Numbered from the stretch's first letter, positions 35,221 to 47,365 are shown. The stretch is 64,000 bases of DNA from Natrinema zhouii (GCF_013456555.2 NZ_CP059154.1:1-64000); one strand, 5' to 3'. Notes: generated by a model not told the origin, from the sequence alone. A program made the numbers and translations.

Positions 35221-35234
35221 GGCCTTATATGTTT
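35221..35234 (+). promoter_or_regulatory. rRNA promoter-like box P1
   Basis: GGCCTTATATGTTT, the most upstream of four similar boxes ahead of 16S. About 30 bp downstream, where the transcript would begin, is the perfect hairpin GACGTGGCG/CGCCACGTC (35261-35269 with 35275-35283). Confidence 0.6.
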
Positions 35235-35425
35235 ACTCGGACTTCGATTGTAATGCGAACGACGTGGCGCACGCCGCCACGTCCCCTCCGGCCGCAACCC
35301 GGCGCGGAGGCAGACGTTACATCCGTCCTCGGACACCTCGTCGCTTCGATCCGACGAGAGACTGCGTACTCGAGGGCTCCACACGATCATGGTCGCGATC
35401 GGAACTGCCGGTCGCGATGATCCGG

Positions 35426-35440
35426 AGCCCTTATACGTGC
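35426..35440 (+). promoter_or_regulatory. rRNA promoter-like box P2
   Basis: GAGCCCTTATACGTG, nearly identical to P3 (CCCTTATACGT shared). Followed about 40 bp later by a GC-rich hairpin (CCCCCGCCGGA about 35468-35478 with TCCGGCGTGGGG about 35486-35497). Confidence 0.7.
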
Positions 35441-35506
35441 CTGGGCGTTCAGTTGTGATCGTACACACCCCCGCCGGATGCGGTTTCCGGCGTGGGGGCG
35501 ATCCGA

Positions 35507-35521
35507 CGCCCTTATACGTTC
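35507..35521 (+). promoter_or_regulatory. rRNA promoter-like box P3
   Basis: ACGCCCTTATACGTT, sharing CCCTTATACGT with P2 81 bp upstream; the flanking bases are also similar, as in tandem haloarchaeal rRNA promoters. Confidence 0.7.
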
Positions 35522-35601
35522 GAGGGCATTTGGATGTGAACACGAAGATGTGGCGACGGGGCGTTTGGATACGCCGCGTTGTCACGGACGATTCGAGTCC
35601 G

Positions 35602-35618
35602 AAGGGGTTATGTACCCC
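35602..35618 (+). promoter_or_regulatory. rRNA promoter-like box P4
   Basis: AAGGGGTTATGTACCCC, the box nearest 16S, about 220 bp ahead of the mature 5' end. It is the weakest match to the CCTTATA pattern but is in the position where the last haloarchaeal rRNA promoter usually lies. Confidence 0.5.
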
Positions 35619-35700
35619 AGACGACTTACGAATATGTCCGAAGGAAATGAGGATCCTACCCCTGCGGTCCGCCGTACAGATGGGATCTGATGTTAGCCTT

Positions 35701-35752
35701 GGTAGTTCGGTGACGCCCGATCGGTCACTCGATCAGTGTCATCGAACGTGGA
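35701..35752 (+). other. 16S rRNA processing stem, 5' half
   Basis: Three blocks pair with 37351-37400: GGTAGTTC (35701-35708) with GAACTACC (37393-37400), GCCCGATCGG (35715-35724) with CCGATCGGGC (37377-37386), and ATCGAACGTGGA (35741-35752) with TCCACGTTCGAT (37351-37362). The unpaired stretches between them fit a bulge-helix-bulge cut by archaeal splicing endonuclease. Confidence 0.8.
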
Positions 35753-35828
35753 CCATTTATGTGTGAGTGTGTTTGCAACATTCACCGCCAACAGACCCTC
35801 CCAGCCAAGCTGGGAGTACATATATAGC

Positions 35829-37302
<1,474 letters not shown>

Positions 37303-37350
37303 AGACCGGGATCAGGCCGTCGTGCCTGACCCACCTTAGCGGATTGCGGT

Positions 37351-37400
37351 TCCACGTTCGATCGACCACCGTTTGGCCGATCGGGCACCTTAGAACTACC
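37351..37400 (+). other. 16S rRNA processing stem, 3' half
   Basis: Complements 35701-35752 in three blocks, closing a long helix around the whole 16S gene. Confidence 0.8.
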
Positions 37401-37445
37401 AAGGCTAACACCCAAACCATGCCCGTCTCAGTTTGAGATGGGCGT

Positions 37446-37517
37446 GGGCCCATAGCTCAGTGGTAGAGTGCCTCCTTTGCAAGGAGGATGCCCAGGGTTC
37501 GAATCCCTGTGGGTCCA
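37446..37517 (+). tRNA. tRNA-Ala (TGC anticodon)
   Basis: A complete 72-nt cloverleaf in the 16S-23S spacer, the standard place for tRNA-Ala in Euryarchaeota. Acceptor stem GGGCCCA pairs with TGGGTCC (one G-T), D-arm AGCTCAGTGGTAGAGT, anticodon stem-loop CTCCTTTGCAAGGAG with TGC at 37478-37480, and T-arm CAGGGTTCGAATCCCTG. The discriminator base is A; CCA is not encoded. It is transcribed as part of the rRNA precursor. Confidence 0.97.
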
Positions 37518-37660
37518 TGTCTCGGAAGACAACCGAATCGTGCCCCTTAAGTGGGGCAGGCGATTTCGGTTTAATCCGAACAACAACCGATGCACCAGCC
37601 CGTGTAAACGGGGCTGGGAAGGGTTAATGCATGCCGCGTCTACGGCGTGCAGATGAGACC

Positions 37661-37698
37661 GTGTGTACGTGTAGTCCAGGCGTCCACTGGACCCGTTC
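37661..37698 (+). other. 23S rRNA processing stem, 5' half
   Basis: GTGTGTACGTGTAGTCCAG (37661-37679) pairs with 40718-40736 with one mismatch, and GGACCCGTTC (37689-37698) pairs perfectly with GAACGGGTCC (40699-40708). The nine-base loops between the two helices are the expected bulges of the cleavage site. Confidence 0.82.
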
Positions 37699-37748
37699 CC
37701 GGGTCACTCTTGAATTACAACTGCAGGTTGCAATTCAGATCCGATGAA

Positions 37749-40663
<2,915 letters not shown>

Positions 40664-40698
40664 TTCATACATTACATCGCATTGGATCCGTGACGCGA

Positions 40699-40736
40699 GA
40701 ACGGGTCCGGACGTAAACTGGACTACACATACACAC
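40699..40736 (+). other. 23S rRNA processing stem, 3' half
   Basis: Pairs with 37661-37698 (two helices of 10 and 19 bp) to enclose the 23S gene. Confidence 0.82.
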
Positions 40737-40765
40737 GGTTTGAGACACACCACCGATTACGGTTT

Positions 40766-40830
40766 CTTGGACTTCCGTCCAAGGCTCGGAAGACATCGTC
40801 TTCCGTTGTTACAACGGTTCGATTCCGTTG
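40766..40830 (+). other. Three tandem hairpins in the 23S-5S spacer, last one T-arm-like
   Basis: CTTGGAC/GTCCAAG (40766-40783), CGGAAGAC/GTCTTCCG (40787-40805) and CAACGG-TTCGATT-CCGTTG (40812-40830) follow each other with almost no gaps. The last has the size and loop (TTCGATT) of a tRNA T-arm. There is no acceptor stem or anticodon, so it is not a tRNA gene. It may guide RNase cleavage just ahead of 5S. Confidence 0.6.
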
Positions 40831-40838
40831 GTCGGCGT

Positions 40839-40960
40839 TAGGGCGGCCACAGCGGCGAGGTGCCTCCCGTACCCATCCCGAACACGGAAGATAAGCTCGC
40901 CAGCGTTACGGTGAGTACTGGAGTGCGCGAGCCTCTGGGAAATTCGTTTCGCCGCCTCCA
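40839..40960 (+). rRNA. rrf: 5S ribosomal RNA
   Basis: About 122 nt beginning TTAGGGCGGCCACAGCGG and ending CGCCGCCTCC. It has the archaeal hallmark CCCATCCCGAACACGGAAGA and GAGTACTGGAGTGCGCGAGC, and its ends pair (GGGCGGC with GCCGCC). It closes the rRNA operon, with 23S about 175 bp upstream. Confidence 0.95.
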
Positions 40961-40973
40961 TTCATACCATCAA

Positions 40974-41021
40974 CCCCGCAGAGCAACTGCTTCGGCAGTC
41001 GCTCTGTGGGGTTTTCTTTAT
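40974..41021 (+). terminator. rRNA operon terminator
   Basis: A 17-bp stem, CCCCGCAGAGCAACTGC (40974-40990) with GCAGTCGCTCTGTGGGG (40995-41011), has a TTCG tetraloop, one G-T pair and one mismatch, and is followed directly by TTTTCTTTATT. Such a strong stem plus T-run is unusual for archaea, where a T-run alone often suffices. Confidence 0.85.
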
Positions 41022-41250
41022 TTATACCCGGAACTGAGTAGCAATGCGGAACGAACGGTTCAAGAGTGACGTTGTCACTGGTACACGACTATATTTTTCG
41101 ATTGAAAGTAACAGTATCCAAGATGTGTTGTCAGCTGGCGGTATGGTAATCACGACTCCTGTATGACGGTAAATCGATACTGAGCGAGAGTGATCTCTCT
41201 GGACAGCGTAAATGTGCGCCCGGAACACTAACGTCCAGCCTCATCCCGAG
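41022..41250. other. Intergenic stretch without recognised gene
   Basis: AT-richer than its surroundings. Short frames here have unconvincing composition, and no tRNA-Cys, which often follows 5S in haloarchaea, was found. Confidence 0.5.
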
Positions 41251-41394
41251 GCGGCGTGCCGCGTCGGCTGGCTAACCCTCGTGCCGGGCGGGAGAACTCG
41301 TGGGAGCTCTCCGAAGTACTATTGTCGCGTGCCCGGGTTCGCCGTACTGTCATCGCACCCGAATGGGTCTGCTCGGACGGGGACTAAAGGCACG
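41251..41394. ncRNA. Possible structured RNA between rRNA operon and coxB
   Basis: GC-rich sequence with several pairing blocks: a hairpin GCGG/CCGC (41251-41262), an outer stem CGTGCC (41280-41285) with GGCACG (41389-41394), a 9-bp stem with one mismatch GGAGAACTC/GAGCTCTCC (41291-41299 with 41304-41312), and ACCC/GGGT (41357-41368). It does not match tRNA, SRP RNA or RNase P RNA. A 64-codon frame overlaps it on the plus strand but is Arg/Gly/Ser-rich and not protein-like. Strand and reality are uncertain. Confidence 0.3.
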
Positions 41395-41528
41395 CACTTT
41401 CCGTAGGGACGCGGCCCGTTTAACTCTTGCAGACTCGAGCGCCTCGCTAAACGACGTGCATGGCTGGGAGTGAGAATGGCGATTCCAGCATACCATCGCC
41501 CTCGAGTATCGACTGCGGTCGCGAGCGA

Positions 41529-42302
41529 TCAGTTGGGTTCCGGGGCTTCGGTAACGTTGCCCTCGTTCGCTTCAAGCCACTGATCGTACGTTTCCGATTC
41601 GACAACGACGACGTCAGTTTTCATCCGCGAATGACCGGCACCACAGAATTCGGCACAGACAGCGTTGTACCGTCCGGGTTCGGAGACTATCGTACGGGCA
41701 CGGGTATAGCGGCCGGGGAATGCATCCTGTTTGATACCCAGCTCGGAGACGAACAGAGAGTGGATGACGTCGTCACTCGTAAGCCAGAGCGTTATGTTCT
41801 CGTCTGCGGGGATCACGATTTCGTTTTCAGTCGTAACGTTCGCCCCGGGGTAGTCCGCTTGCCATTCCCACTGGTAGCCGGTGACGTGCACCTCCTCGTC
41901 ACCGGTATCGGGCAGGTCGCCGAATGACTCGAACCCCTCCTGACTGCGGTTGTCGCTCTCGAGTGCCTGTGATGGCGACACGTACGGATTGACGAGGACA
42001 CTGTAGCCCGAGAGACCGACGAACAGCAAGATGATCGCTGTTGCGACGGTCCAGGTAATCTCGAGGGAGGGATCCTCCGTGGTCGGCTCGGGGTCGTCGT
42101 TGTCGTGAAACTTGATGGCAGCGTAGACCAGGATCACGAGGACGAACAGCGTCAGCGGCAGGGCGACGTAGAGCAACTGATACTCGAGCCCGTCGATGAG
42201 CTCGCGATTTTCCGACTGTGCAACGACCGTTCCTGTCAATGCGACGAGGCTCGCGAACGCCGCGGCGACAAGTGCGACGATCGGGCGTCGGCGGCTTCCC
42301 AT
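41529..42302 (-). CDS. coxB: Cytochrome c oxidase subunit II
   Basis: A 257-residue subunit carrying the CuA centre that takes electrons from the donor (in haloarchaea probably halocyanin). A signal-like N-terminus is followed by two membrane helices (about 42-64 and 84-104) and an external cupredoxin domain. The CuA ligands are all present: H181 (DDVIHSLFVSELGIK), C216 and C220, H224 and M227 (VCAEFCGAGHSRM). The aromatic GYQWEWQADY patch for electron entry is at 142-151. It is transcribed divergently from coxA, with a shared control region containing a palindrome. Confidence 0.93.
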   Translation of the reverse strand: MGSRRRPIVALVAAAFASLVALTGTVVAQSENRELIDGLEYQLLYVALPLTLFVLVILVYAAIKFHDNDDPEPTTEDPSLEITWTVATAIILLFVGLSGYSVLVNPYVSPSQALESDNRSQEGFESFGDLPDTGDEEVHVTGYQWEWQADYPGANVTTENEIVIPADENITLWLTSDDVIHSLFVSELGIKQDAFPGRYTRARTIVSEPGRYNAVCAEFCGAGHSRMKTDVVVVESETYDQWLEANEGNVTEAPEPN

Positions 42303-42519
42303 TGGCGGGTATTCAATAACCGGCGTGAAATACGGTATTCATGAATCCGTGAAATTTCACGATCGCGAACTTGTTGTAGGCAGTGAAACACGGCCGTATA
42401 TATCTATACGAATGACAGTCACGAATGAATCAGTGCAACTTTATTGCGATCGATAATGTGTCCACGGCTATGCACGGCGACGAGCGGTGCGGTCGGGCCA
42501 CCAGGGGTGGCAGACGACG
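42303..42519. promoter_or_regulatory. Divergent coxB/coxA control region with palindrome
   Basis: Holds the perfect palindrome CGTGAAATTTCACG (42348-42361) flanked by two further GTGAAA half-sites (42325 and 42383). AT-rich candidates for TATA boxes are present in both directions, including CCGTATATATCTATACG at 42394-42410. The palindrome lies about 46-60 bp upstream of coxB, suitable for an operator shared by both genes. Confidence 0.55.
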
Positions 42520-44808
42520 ATGAATCGTGCGCTCGCCGAGGTCTCGTTGTTCGGGGCCGTCGTCGTCAGCTGTCTGCTGATTGTCCTCCTCGCACGGCGA
42601 GTGCGGGCTGAGCCATCGCCGGACGGCGGCTATGTGACGGGCCGTGAGCATCGGCTCGGACTCGGCGACGTAAAGTCCGCCGCTATCCGCTGGACGACGA
42701 CGACGAACCACCGCGAGATCGGACTGCTCTACATCGCGTTCGGCACCGTCGCGGCGATCTGGGGTGGGATCGACGCGATGATGATTCGGACGCATCTGTT
42801 GACTCCGGAGGCCAACCTCTGGACCGAACAGACGTACAACGAGCTGTTTACGATGCACGGGCTGACGATGCTGATTTTCTTCGTTACGCCGGTGTTCTTC
42901 GGGGTCGGGAACTACTTTCTGCCGCTGTTGATCGGTGCCGACGATATGGCGTTCCCGCGGCTCAACGCCATCGGATTCTGGCTGTTGCCGCCCTCGTTGC
43001 TGCTCGCTCGGCTGGGGATCGTCGCCGAAGTAACGGGATCGATTCTTGCCGTCATCGTCCCGACGGACTGGATTTCGGTCCTGATGGCGTTTCAGGAGCC
43101 AGCGATCGGATGGACGATGTATCCGCCCTTATCGCTGGCACCGAACCCGCAGACGAATTTCCTTCTCTTAGGGCTCCACTTGAGTGGCATCGCTACCACG
43201 ATCGGTGCGATCAACTTCATTACGACGATCATCTACGAGCGCGACGAGTCGATCGGCTGGGCGAATCTCGACATCTTTTCCTGGAACATGCTCGTCACGA
43301 GCGCGCTCATCATCTTCGCGTTCCCGCTGCTCGGGACCGCCTTGCTCATGCTCCTGTTCGACCGCAACTTCGGGACGACCTTCTTCGCGGTCGAAGGCGG
43401 TGGCCCGATCCTCTGGCAGCACTTGCTCTGGTTCTGGGGCCATCCGGAAGTCTACATCATCTTTCTGCCAGCGACCGGACTGATGAGTCTCATACTGCCG
43501 AAATTCGTCGGCCGCAAGCTGTTCGGATTCAAGTTCATCGTCTACTCGACGATCGCCATCGGCGTCCTCTCGTTCGGCGTCTGGGCCCACCACATGTTCG
43601 TGACCGGTGTCGACCCCCGCGTTCGGGCGAGTTTCATGGCGACCTCAATCGCCATCGCCGTCCCCAGTGCGATCAAGGTGTTCAACTGGATCACTACCAT
43701 GTGGAATGGTGACGTCCGACTAGCGGCGCCGACGATCCTCTGCGTCGGCTCGATCGGTCTGTTTATCGTCGGCGGCGTCACCGGCATCTTCCTCGCGGTC
43801 ATCCCCGTCGACGTCATCTATCACGGCACCTACTACGTCGTCGGTCACTTCCACCTCATCCTCATGGGAATTATCCCCCTCATGATGTTCGCCGCGAGCT
43901 ACTACTGGTATCCGCTGCTTACCGGCCGGATGTACGACCGCCGGCTCGCGATCTTTCAGTCGTCGCTGCTGGTCGTCGGCTCCGCACTCACGTTCATGAC
44001 CCTGATGGCGCTCGGCTTCCTCGAGCTCCCCCGACGGTACGCGACCTATCCGGCGGAATACTCGGGGCTACAGATCGTCGCGACCGTCGGCGCGTTCATC
44101 ATCGGGATCAGCGTTCTCATGTGGCTGTACAACATGATCTGGTCGTACTTCCAGGGGACGCCGATTGAGAACGCCGATCCCTGGGAGCTGAAGGCGACCG
44201 AGCAGTTCACGCCCGAGTGGCAGTGGTTCGAGGACCGCCTCGAGCGCGAGCGCGGGGTGCCGCCGAGCGAACCTGACGAGGTTCGGCCGTCGTACGTACC
44301 CGCGCAGGACGACCGCCCGCTATCGCTCTACGGGCGGATCAAGCCGGTCGCACGAACCGTCGCGAGCGACGCCGGTATCGGAGCGATCGGCGGCTTCGTC
44401 GGATCGCTACTCATGACGGCCGTGCTCCTCGTGGCGGTGGGGCTGGGCGTGTTCGATCTCGAGTCCTTCGCGACCCTCGCGACGTTCGTCGGGTTACCGG
44501 CGAACCTCGCCCTCGGGTACGGACTCTTCCTCGTCGGTGGAATGACGGTCTGGCCGCTGCTGTTTCTCTCGCTGGGAGAGTACTTGCCGGGCGAGCTCAC
44601 GTTCATCACGGGGCTGTGGTACGCGACGGTCATCGCCTCGGGATTCGCCCTCGCCTTCTTCACCGGTCAGAGCGGCCTCGAACTGGTGACCTATCTCATC
44701 TTCGTCCTGCTCGCGCACTGGATCTACGGGCTGGGACTCGCCGGGACGATCACGTATCTCGGTGGTCGCCAACGCCGTCCGTCGACAGGGGAGGGCGGGA
44801 ACGAATGA
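42520..44808 (+). CDS. coxA: Cytochrome c oxidase subunit I with extra C-terminal membrane domain
   Basis: A 762-residue heme-copper oxidase catalytic subunit that reduces oxygen to water and pumps protons. Heme and copper ligands are intact: H113 (FTMHGLTMLIF), H308 and the cross-linked Y312 (WGHPEVYIIF), the CuB pair H357-H358 (WAHHMFVTG) and H443/H445 (VVGHFHLILMG). The core ends near residue 570. The remaining 190 residues form a charged linker and about four more helices (LLMTAVLLVAVGLGVF, ALGYGLFLVGGMTVWPLLFL and two others) not found in standard subunit I and resembling a separate small haloarchaeal membrane-protein family. ATG 42520 is chosen over an in-frame GTG 11 codons upstream. 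Overlaps the next gene by 4 bp. Confidence 0.92.
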   Translation: MNRALAEVSLFGAVVVSCLLIVLLARRVRAEPSPDGGYVTGREHRLGLGDVKSAAIRWTTTTNHREIGLLYIAFGTVAAIWGGIDAMMIRTHLLTPEANLWTEQTYNELFTMHGLTMLIFFVTPVFFGVGNYFLPLLIGADDMAFPRLNAIGFWLLPPSLLLARLGIVAEVTGSILAVIVPTDWISVLMAFQEPAIGWTMYPPLSLAPNPQTNFLLLGLHLSGIATTIGAINFITTIIYERDESIGWANLDIFSWNMLVTSALIIFAFPLLGTALLMLLFDRNFGTTFFAVEGGGPILWQHLLWFWGHPEVYIIFLPATGLMSLILPKFVGRKLFGFKFIVYSTIAIGVLSFGVWAHHMFVTGVDPRVRASFMATSIAIAVPSAIKVFNWITTMWNGDVRLAAPTILCVGSIGLFIVGGVTGIFLAVIPVDVIYHGTYYVVGHFHLILMGIIPLMMFAASYYWYPLLTGRMYDRRLAIFQSSLLVVGSALTFMTLMALGFLELPRRYATYPAEYSGLQIVATVGAFIIGISVLMWLYNMIWSYFQGTPIENADPWELKATEQFTPEWQWFEDRLERERGVPPSEPDEVRPSYVPAQDDRPLSLYGRIKPVARTVASDAGIGAIGGFVGSLLMTAVLLVAVGLGVFDLESFATLATFVGLPANLALGYGLFLVGGMTVWPLLFLSLGEYLPGELTFITGLWYATVIASGFALAFFTGQSGLELVTYLIFVLLAHWIYGLGLAGTITYLGGRQRRPSTGEGGNE

Positions 44809-45443
44809 GCGACGATGACGATGCGGCTTCCGATACGGACGAACCACACGCTCCCGATGAATCACCGATCACCGACGAACCACCTGCTACTGACAAGCCA
44901 CCTGCGACCGATGAGACGGGGCCAGTAGAGCCGACCGCGTCCTCGGAGTCGCTACTGTTGACCTACGCCGCGCCCTTTCTCGGTGTCGTCCTGATCGCCA
45001 TCGGGCTCCCCCTCGCGATCGTCGGCGGCTACGTCGTCGTCCAAGACGGCGTCGGCCTCTGTGGGGAGCCCACGATTACGGCGACGCCGGCCGACGAGTA
45101 CGAGGGGGCGTTGGCGACCATCGAGACGCTGCCCGCCGAAGACCTCTCGGCGGCCGAACGGGCGGCCCTCGAGGAGGCGATCGACAGCCCGCTTCAGGAG
45201 GGAACGGTTGCCGGCGAACTGTCGAACCGGGAGACGCTGCTCGAGGGGGCGATCGTCGAGTACGAGGGCGAGCGCTACTACGTCCAGATCGCGTCCCTGA
45301 ACTCCTGTCTCGAGGTCGCTCCATTGCTGTTCCCGATCGGAATCATCGCGATTCTCGTGGGAGTAGTCGGCGTCCTGACGCCGCCGATCTACCGGAAGAT
45401 GGCCGGCTTCGAGGAACGCATGCGGAACGGTCGGATGGAGTGA
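44805..45443 (+). CDS. Membrane protein co-transcribed with coxA, unknown
   Basis: A 212-residue protein. The first 48 residues are an acidic Pro/Thr tail with imperfect repeats of DEPPATDKPPATDE. One helix follows (about 52-78), then an external domain (about 80-175) with several Glu-rich helices and two cysteines (GLCGEPT and LNSCLEVAP) that could form a disulfide, and a second helix (about 173-197). It overlaps coxA by ATGA and is thus translationally coupled, so it is a candidate accessory or assembly subunit of this oxidase. No known family is recognised. Confidence 0.75.
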   Translation: MSDDDDAASDTDEPHAPDESPITDEPPATDKPPATDETGPVEPTASSESLLLTYAAPFLGVVLIAIGLPLAIVGGYVVVQDGVGLCGEPTITATPADEYEGALATIETLPAEDLSAAERAALEEAIDSPLQEGTVAGELSNRETLLEGAIVEYEGERYYVQIASLNSCLEVAPLLFPIGIIAILVGVVGVLTPPIYRKMAGFEERMRNGRME

Positions 45444-45606
45444 GCGCGCTGAGCAGTCAGGTGCGAGACAGCCGTGGTCGCGCTGTTCGTGTTCGACGTT
45501 CGGAAAGAGAAAGGACGGTGACAGCCGTGGAAGACGGACTCGAGCGAGACCATCTTCTCGGGCGGCTATCGTCACCCGACCGGTCGGCCGATGCGTCGCG
45601 TCGGCC

Positions 45607-46449
45607 CTATTTGCTCGAGTCGTCCGACTCGTTCGTCCTGTTCGGCGTGTTGTTCGTCATCGGACTGGGTGGGGGAGCGATGACTTCGCCGTCACCCGGC
45701 TGTTCGGCGGCGTAGGAGAACTGTCCCTTGCAGTCCGGGGAGTCGCCCTGAGTCCAGGGATACTCGGGATCCGGTTGCTCTTCCCGTCTGGTCGACATGA
45801 ACGTGTAGTTGAAATCCTGATTCTCCTGTTCCTGTGGGAAGCTCGCGGGCACCGGAACCGGGTCGTCGAGCGTCTCGAGGGCTTGTAGCCACTGGTTTTG
45901 GTGCATAGTGTCCCGGGCGATCAGATAGGAGAGCATGTCTTTCATGCCGGGATCATCGGTGTACTCCCAGAGGCGCGTTGCGAGGGTACGACCGGTCGAC
46001 TCGGCCATCACGTTCGCATAGAGGTCGCCGGCGAGATTCCCCGACGCGACGATGTAGTTGCCAGTGAACGGAGCGCCGTTACTGTCGACGGGCATGGCCG
46101 ACTCGCCTGCCGAGAGGAACTGACGCGGGTTCTGGCCGGTCATCGCCGCGGCCGTCGCGGCGGTCTCCTGAGCGTCGTCGCTCATCTGCTTGGACGAGCC
46201 ACGGAGATTCTTCGTGACGGCCGATGCGAGCATCTCGATGTGGCCGAGTTCCTCGGTAGCGGTTTCCATCAACAGGTTTCGATACTCCTCGTATCCCTCG
46301 GGGAGGGCCCAGGCCTGGAACATGTACTGCATGGCGACGCGCATTTCGCCTTCCTGACCGCCGATCGCTTGCTGGAGGAGCTTCGCGAAGTGCGGGTCCG
46401 GTTCTTCGACGGTAACCTCGTACTGGAGCTCCGGTTCGTGGAAGAACAT
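45607..46449 (-). CDS. Manganese catalase
   Basis: A 280-residue non-heme catalase that disproportionates hydrogen peroxide at a di-manganese site. Ligands are seen as E35 (GGQEGEMRVAM), the E66-E67/H70 group (TEELGHIEM), a Glu in MAESTGRTLA and His in RDTMHQNQWL. The tail after about residue 215 is the Pro/Ser/acidic extension common in haloarchaeal members. ATG 46449 is chosen because the family starts MFFHxxELQYEV; an in-frame GTG at 46467 adds six residues. It lies between the coxA operon and coxC, so it could protect the respiratory apparatus from peroxide. A TATA-like run lies near 46478. Confidence 0.93.
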   Translation of the reverse strand: MFFHEPELQYEVTVEEPDPHFAKLLQQAIGGQEGEMRVAMQYMFQAWALPEGYEEYRNLLMETATEELGHIEMLASAVTKNLRGSSKQMSDDAQETAATAAAMTGQNPRQFLSAGESAMPVDSNGAPFTGNYIVASGNLAGDLYANVMAESTGRTLATRLWEYTDDPGMKDMLSYLIARDTMHQNQWLQALETLDDPVPVPASFPQEQENQDFNYTFMSTRREEQPDPEYPWTQGDSPDCKGQFSYAAEQPGDGEVIAPPPSPMTNNTPNRTNESDDSSK

Positions 46450-46658
46450 CCACTCATCACTGCCCACATCCAGTGGGATAAAAAACTGTTACGGCTCGTA
46501 GTGACATTTTGACAGACTGGTAATTATCCGGTATCGGTTACTCGGATCCCGAGGGAGAAACCCTCTCCGGTACGTTATCACTTCCCACGGCAAACACGTC
46601 GATCGTTGTGTCATCATGGCAAACAGTTATAACGGCCCCGGTAGTCGGGAATCAGCGC

Positions 46659-47060
46659 ATGACTGAGGATAGCTGGTCGACGTCACGACGCACGTTCGTC
46701 AAGTACGGCGCAGTGTCGACGGGAACGCTGTTGGGCGCCTCCGGTGCGAGTGCCGATACGGGATCGAGATCCGCCGATTCCAGCGATGGAACGATCGATC
46801 ACGGCATGATGCTCCCCTATCAATTCACCCCGGGTAGTCAGTTCACAGTCGTCGAATCCGACCTCGACTGGCGTCCCGGTCGGTTCGACGACACCTATCA
46901 GGCTAACGTGATCGCCTACGACCACGCGCCGTCGTATCGTGCCTTCCTTCTTACCGAGTCCGAGGCGACCCTCAAGTCGGATCGATCCTTCGAGCTGGGG
47001 GCCGTCCGGGAATCACCGGGAGCCGCCAGCCAGCGGTTCGTGACCGTCGGCCTCGAGTAA
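46659..47060 (+). CDS. Tat-exported protein, unknown function
   Basis: A 133-residue protein with a clear twin-arginine signal (SRRTFVKYGAV, Arg pair at 10-11), a hydrophobic stretch and an ASA cleavage-like site at 30-32. The mature part contains GMMLPYQFTPGSQFTVVESDL and QANVIAYDHAPSYRAFLLTE, suggesting a small beta-rich domain, but I recognise no family. No lipobox cysteine is seen. ATG 46659 fits a TATA-like AGTTATAACGG at 46625-46635. It is divergent from the manganese catalase gene. Confidence 0.68.
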   Translation: MTEDSWSTSRRTFVKYGAVSTGTLLGASGASADTGSRSADSSDGTIDHGMMLPYQFTPGSQFTVVESDLDWRPGRFDDTYQANVIAYDHAPSYRAFLLTESEATLKSDRSFELGAVRESPGAASQRFVTVGLE

Positions 47061-47173
47061 CGCGCCGGGGACCGAACGTCGCGGGCCAGTTCGCGCCGGC
47101 CCCGTGGTCCGTCGTTGCTCGACCGGCCACAGGGTTTTTCCCCGCTCGCTGTCGTACGAAGCCGACACCGGAG

Positions 47174-47365
47174 GTGACCCTGGTGGGTAACAACGATGAT
47201 AAACAACGAGCGGCGGCGAAGTGCGAACAGTGCGACGAGATCGGGATCGTCCAGATCTGGCCCGACGGCAGCCTCCAGCCACTCGGTCAGTCGAATTTCT
47301 GTGACTGTGCGTCTCCCACGCTTGCGGTCCTCGCGACCGATCTCGATCACGACGAAATACCCTGA
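47174..47365 (+). CDS. Small cysteine-rich protein (63 aa)
   Basis: The frame opens with GTG 47174 (a second GTG at 47183) and gives an acidic peptide with CEQC near residue 17 and CDC near residue 43, likely to bind one zinc ion in the manner of haloarchaeal one-domain zinc fingers. Codon use matches nearby genes. The absence of an ATG lowers confidence. It lies between the Tat-exported protein and the convergent coxC. Confidence 0.55.
   Translation: MTLVGNNDDKQRAAAKCEQCDEIGIVQIWPDGSLQPLGQSNFCDCASPTLAVLATDLDHDEIP

Noticed and set aside
35389..35766. Plus-strand 125-codon frame in the rRNA leader
   Set aside because: It spans three promoter boxes and the processing stem; codon use is not that of a gene.
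40812..40830. A tRNA gene in the 23S-5S spacer
   Set aside because: Only a T-arm-like hairpin is present; there is no acceptor stem, D-arm or anticodon arm.
41212..41406. Plus-strand 64-codon frame after the rRNA operon
   Set aside because: Composition is rich in Arg, Gly, Ser and Cys with no domain, and it overlaps several RNA-like pairing blocks.
45440..45715. Plus-strand 91-codon frame overlapping the 212-residue coxA partner's stop
   Set aside because: It starts with an overlapping GTG but runs into the 3' end of the manganese catalase gene, and its first half is Arg-rich.
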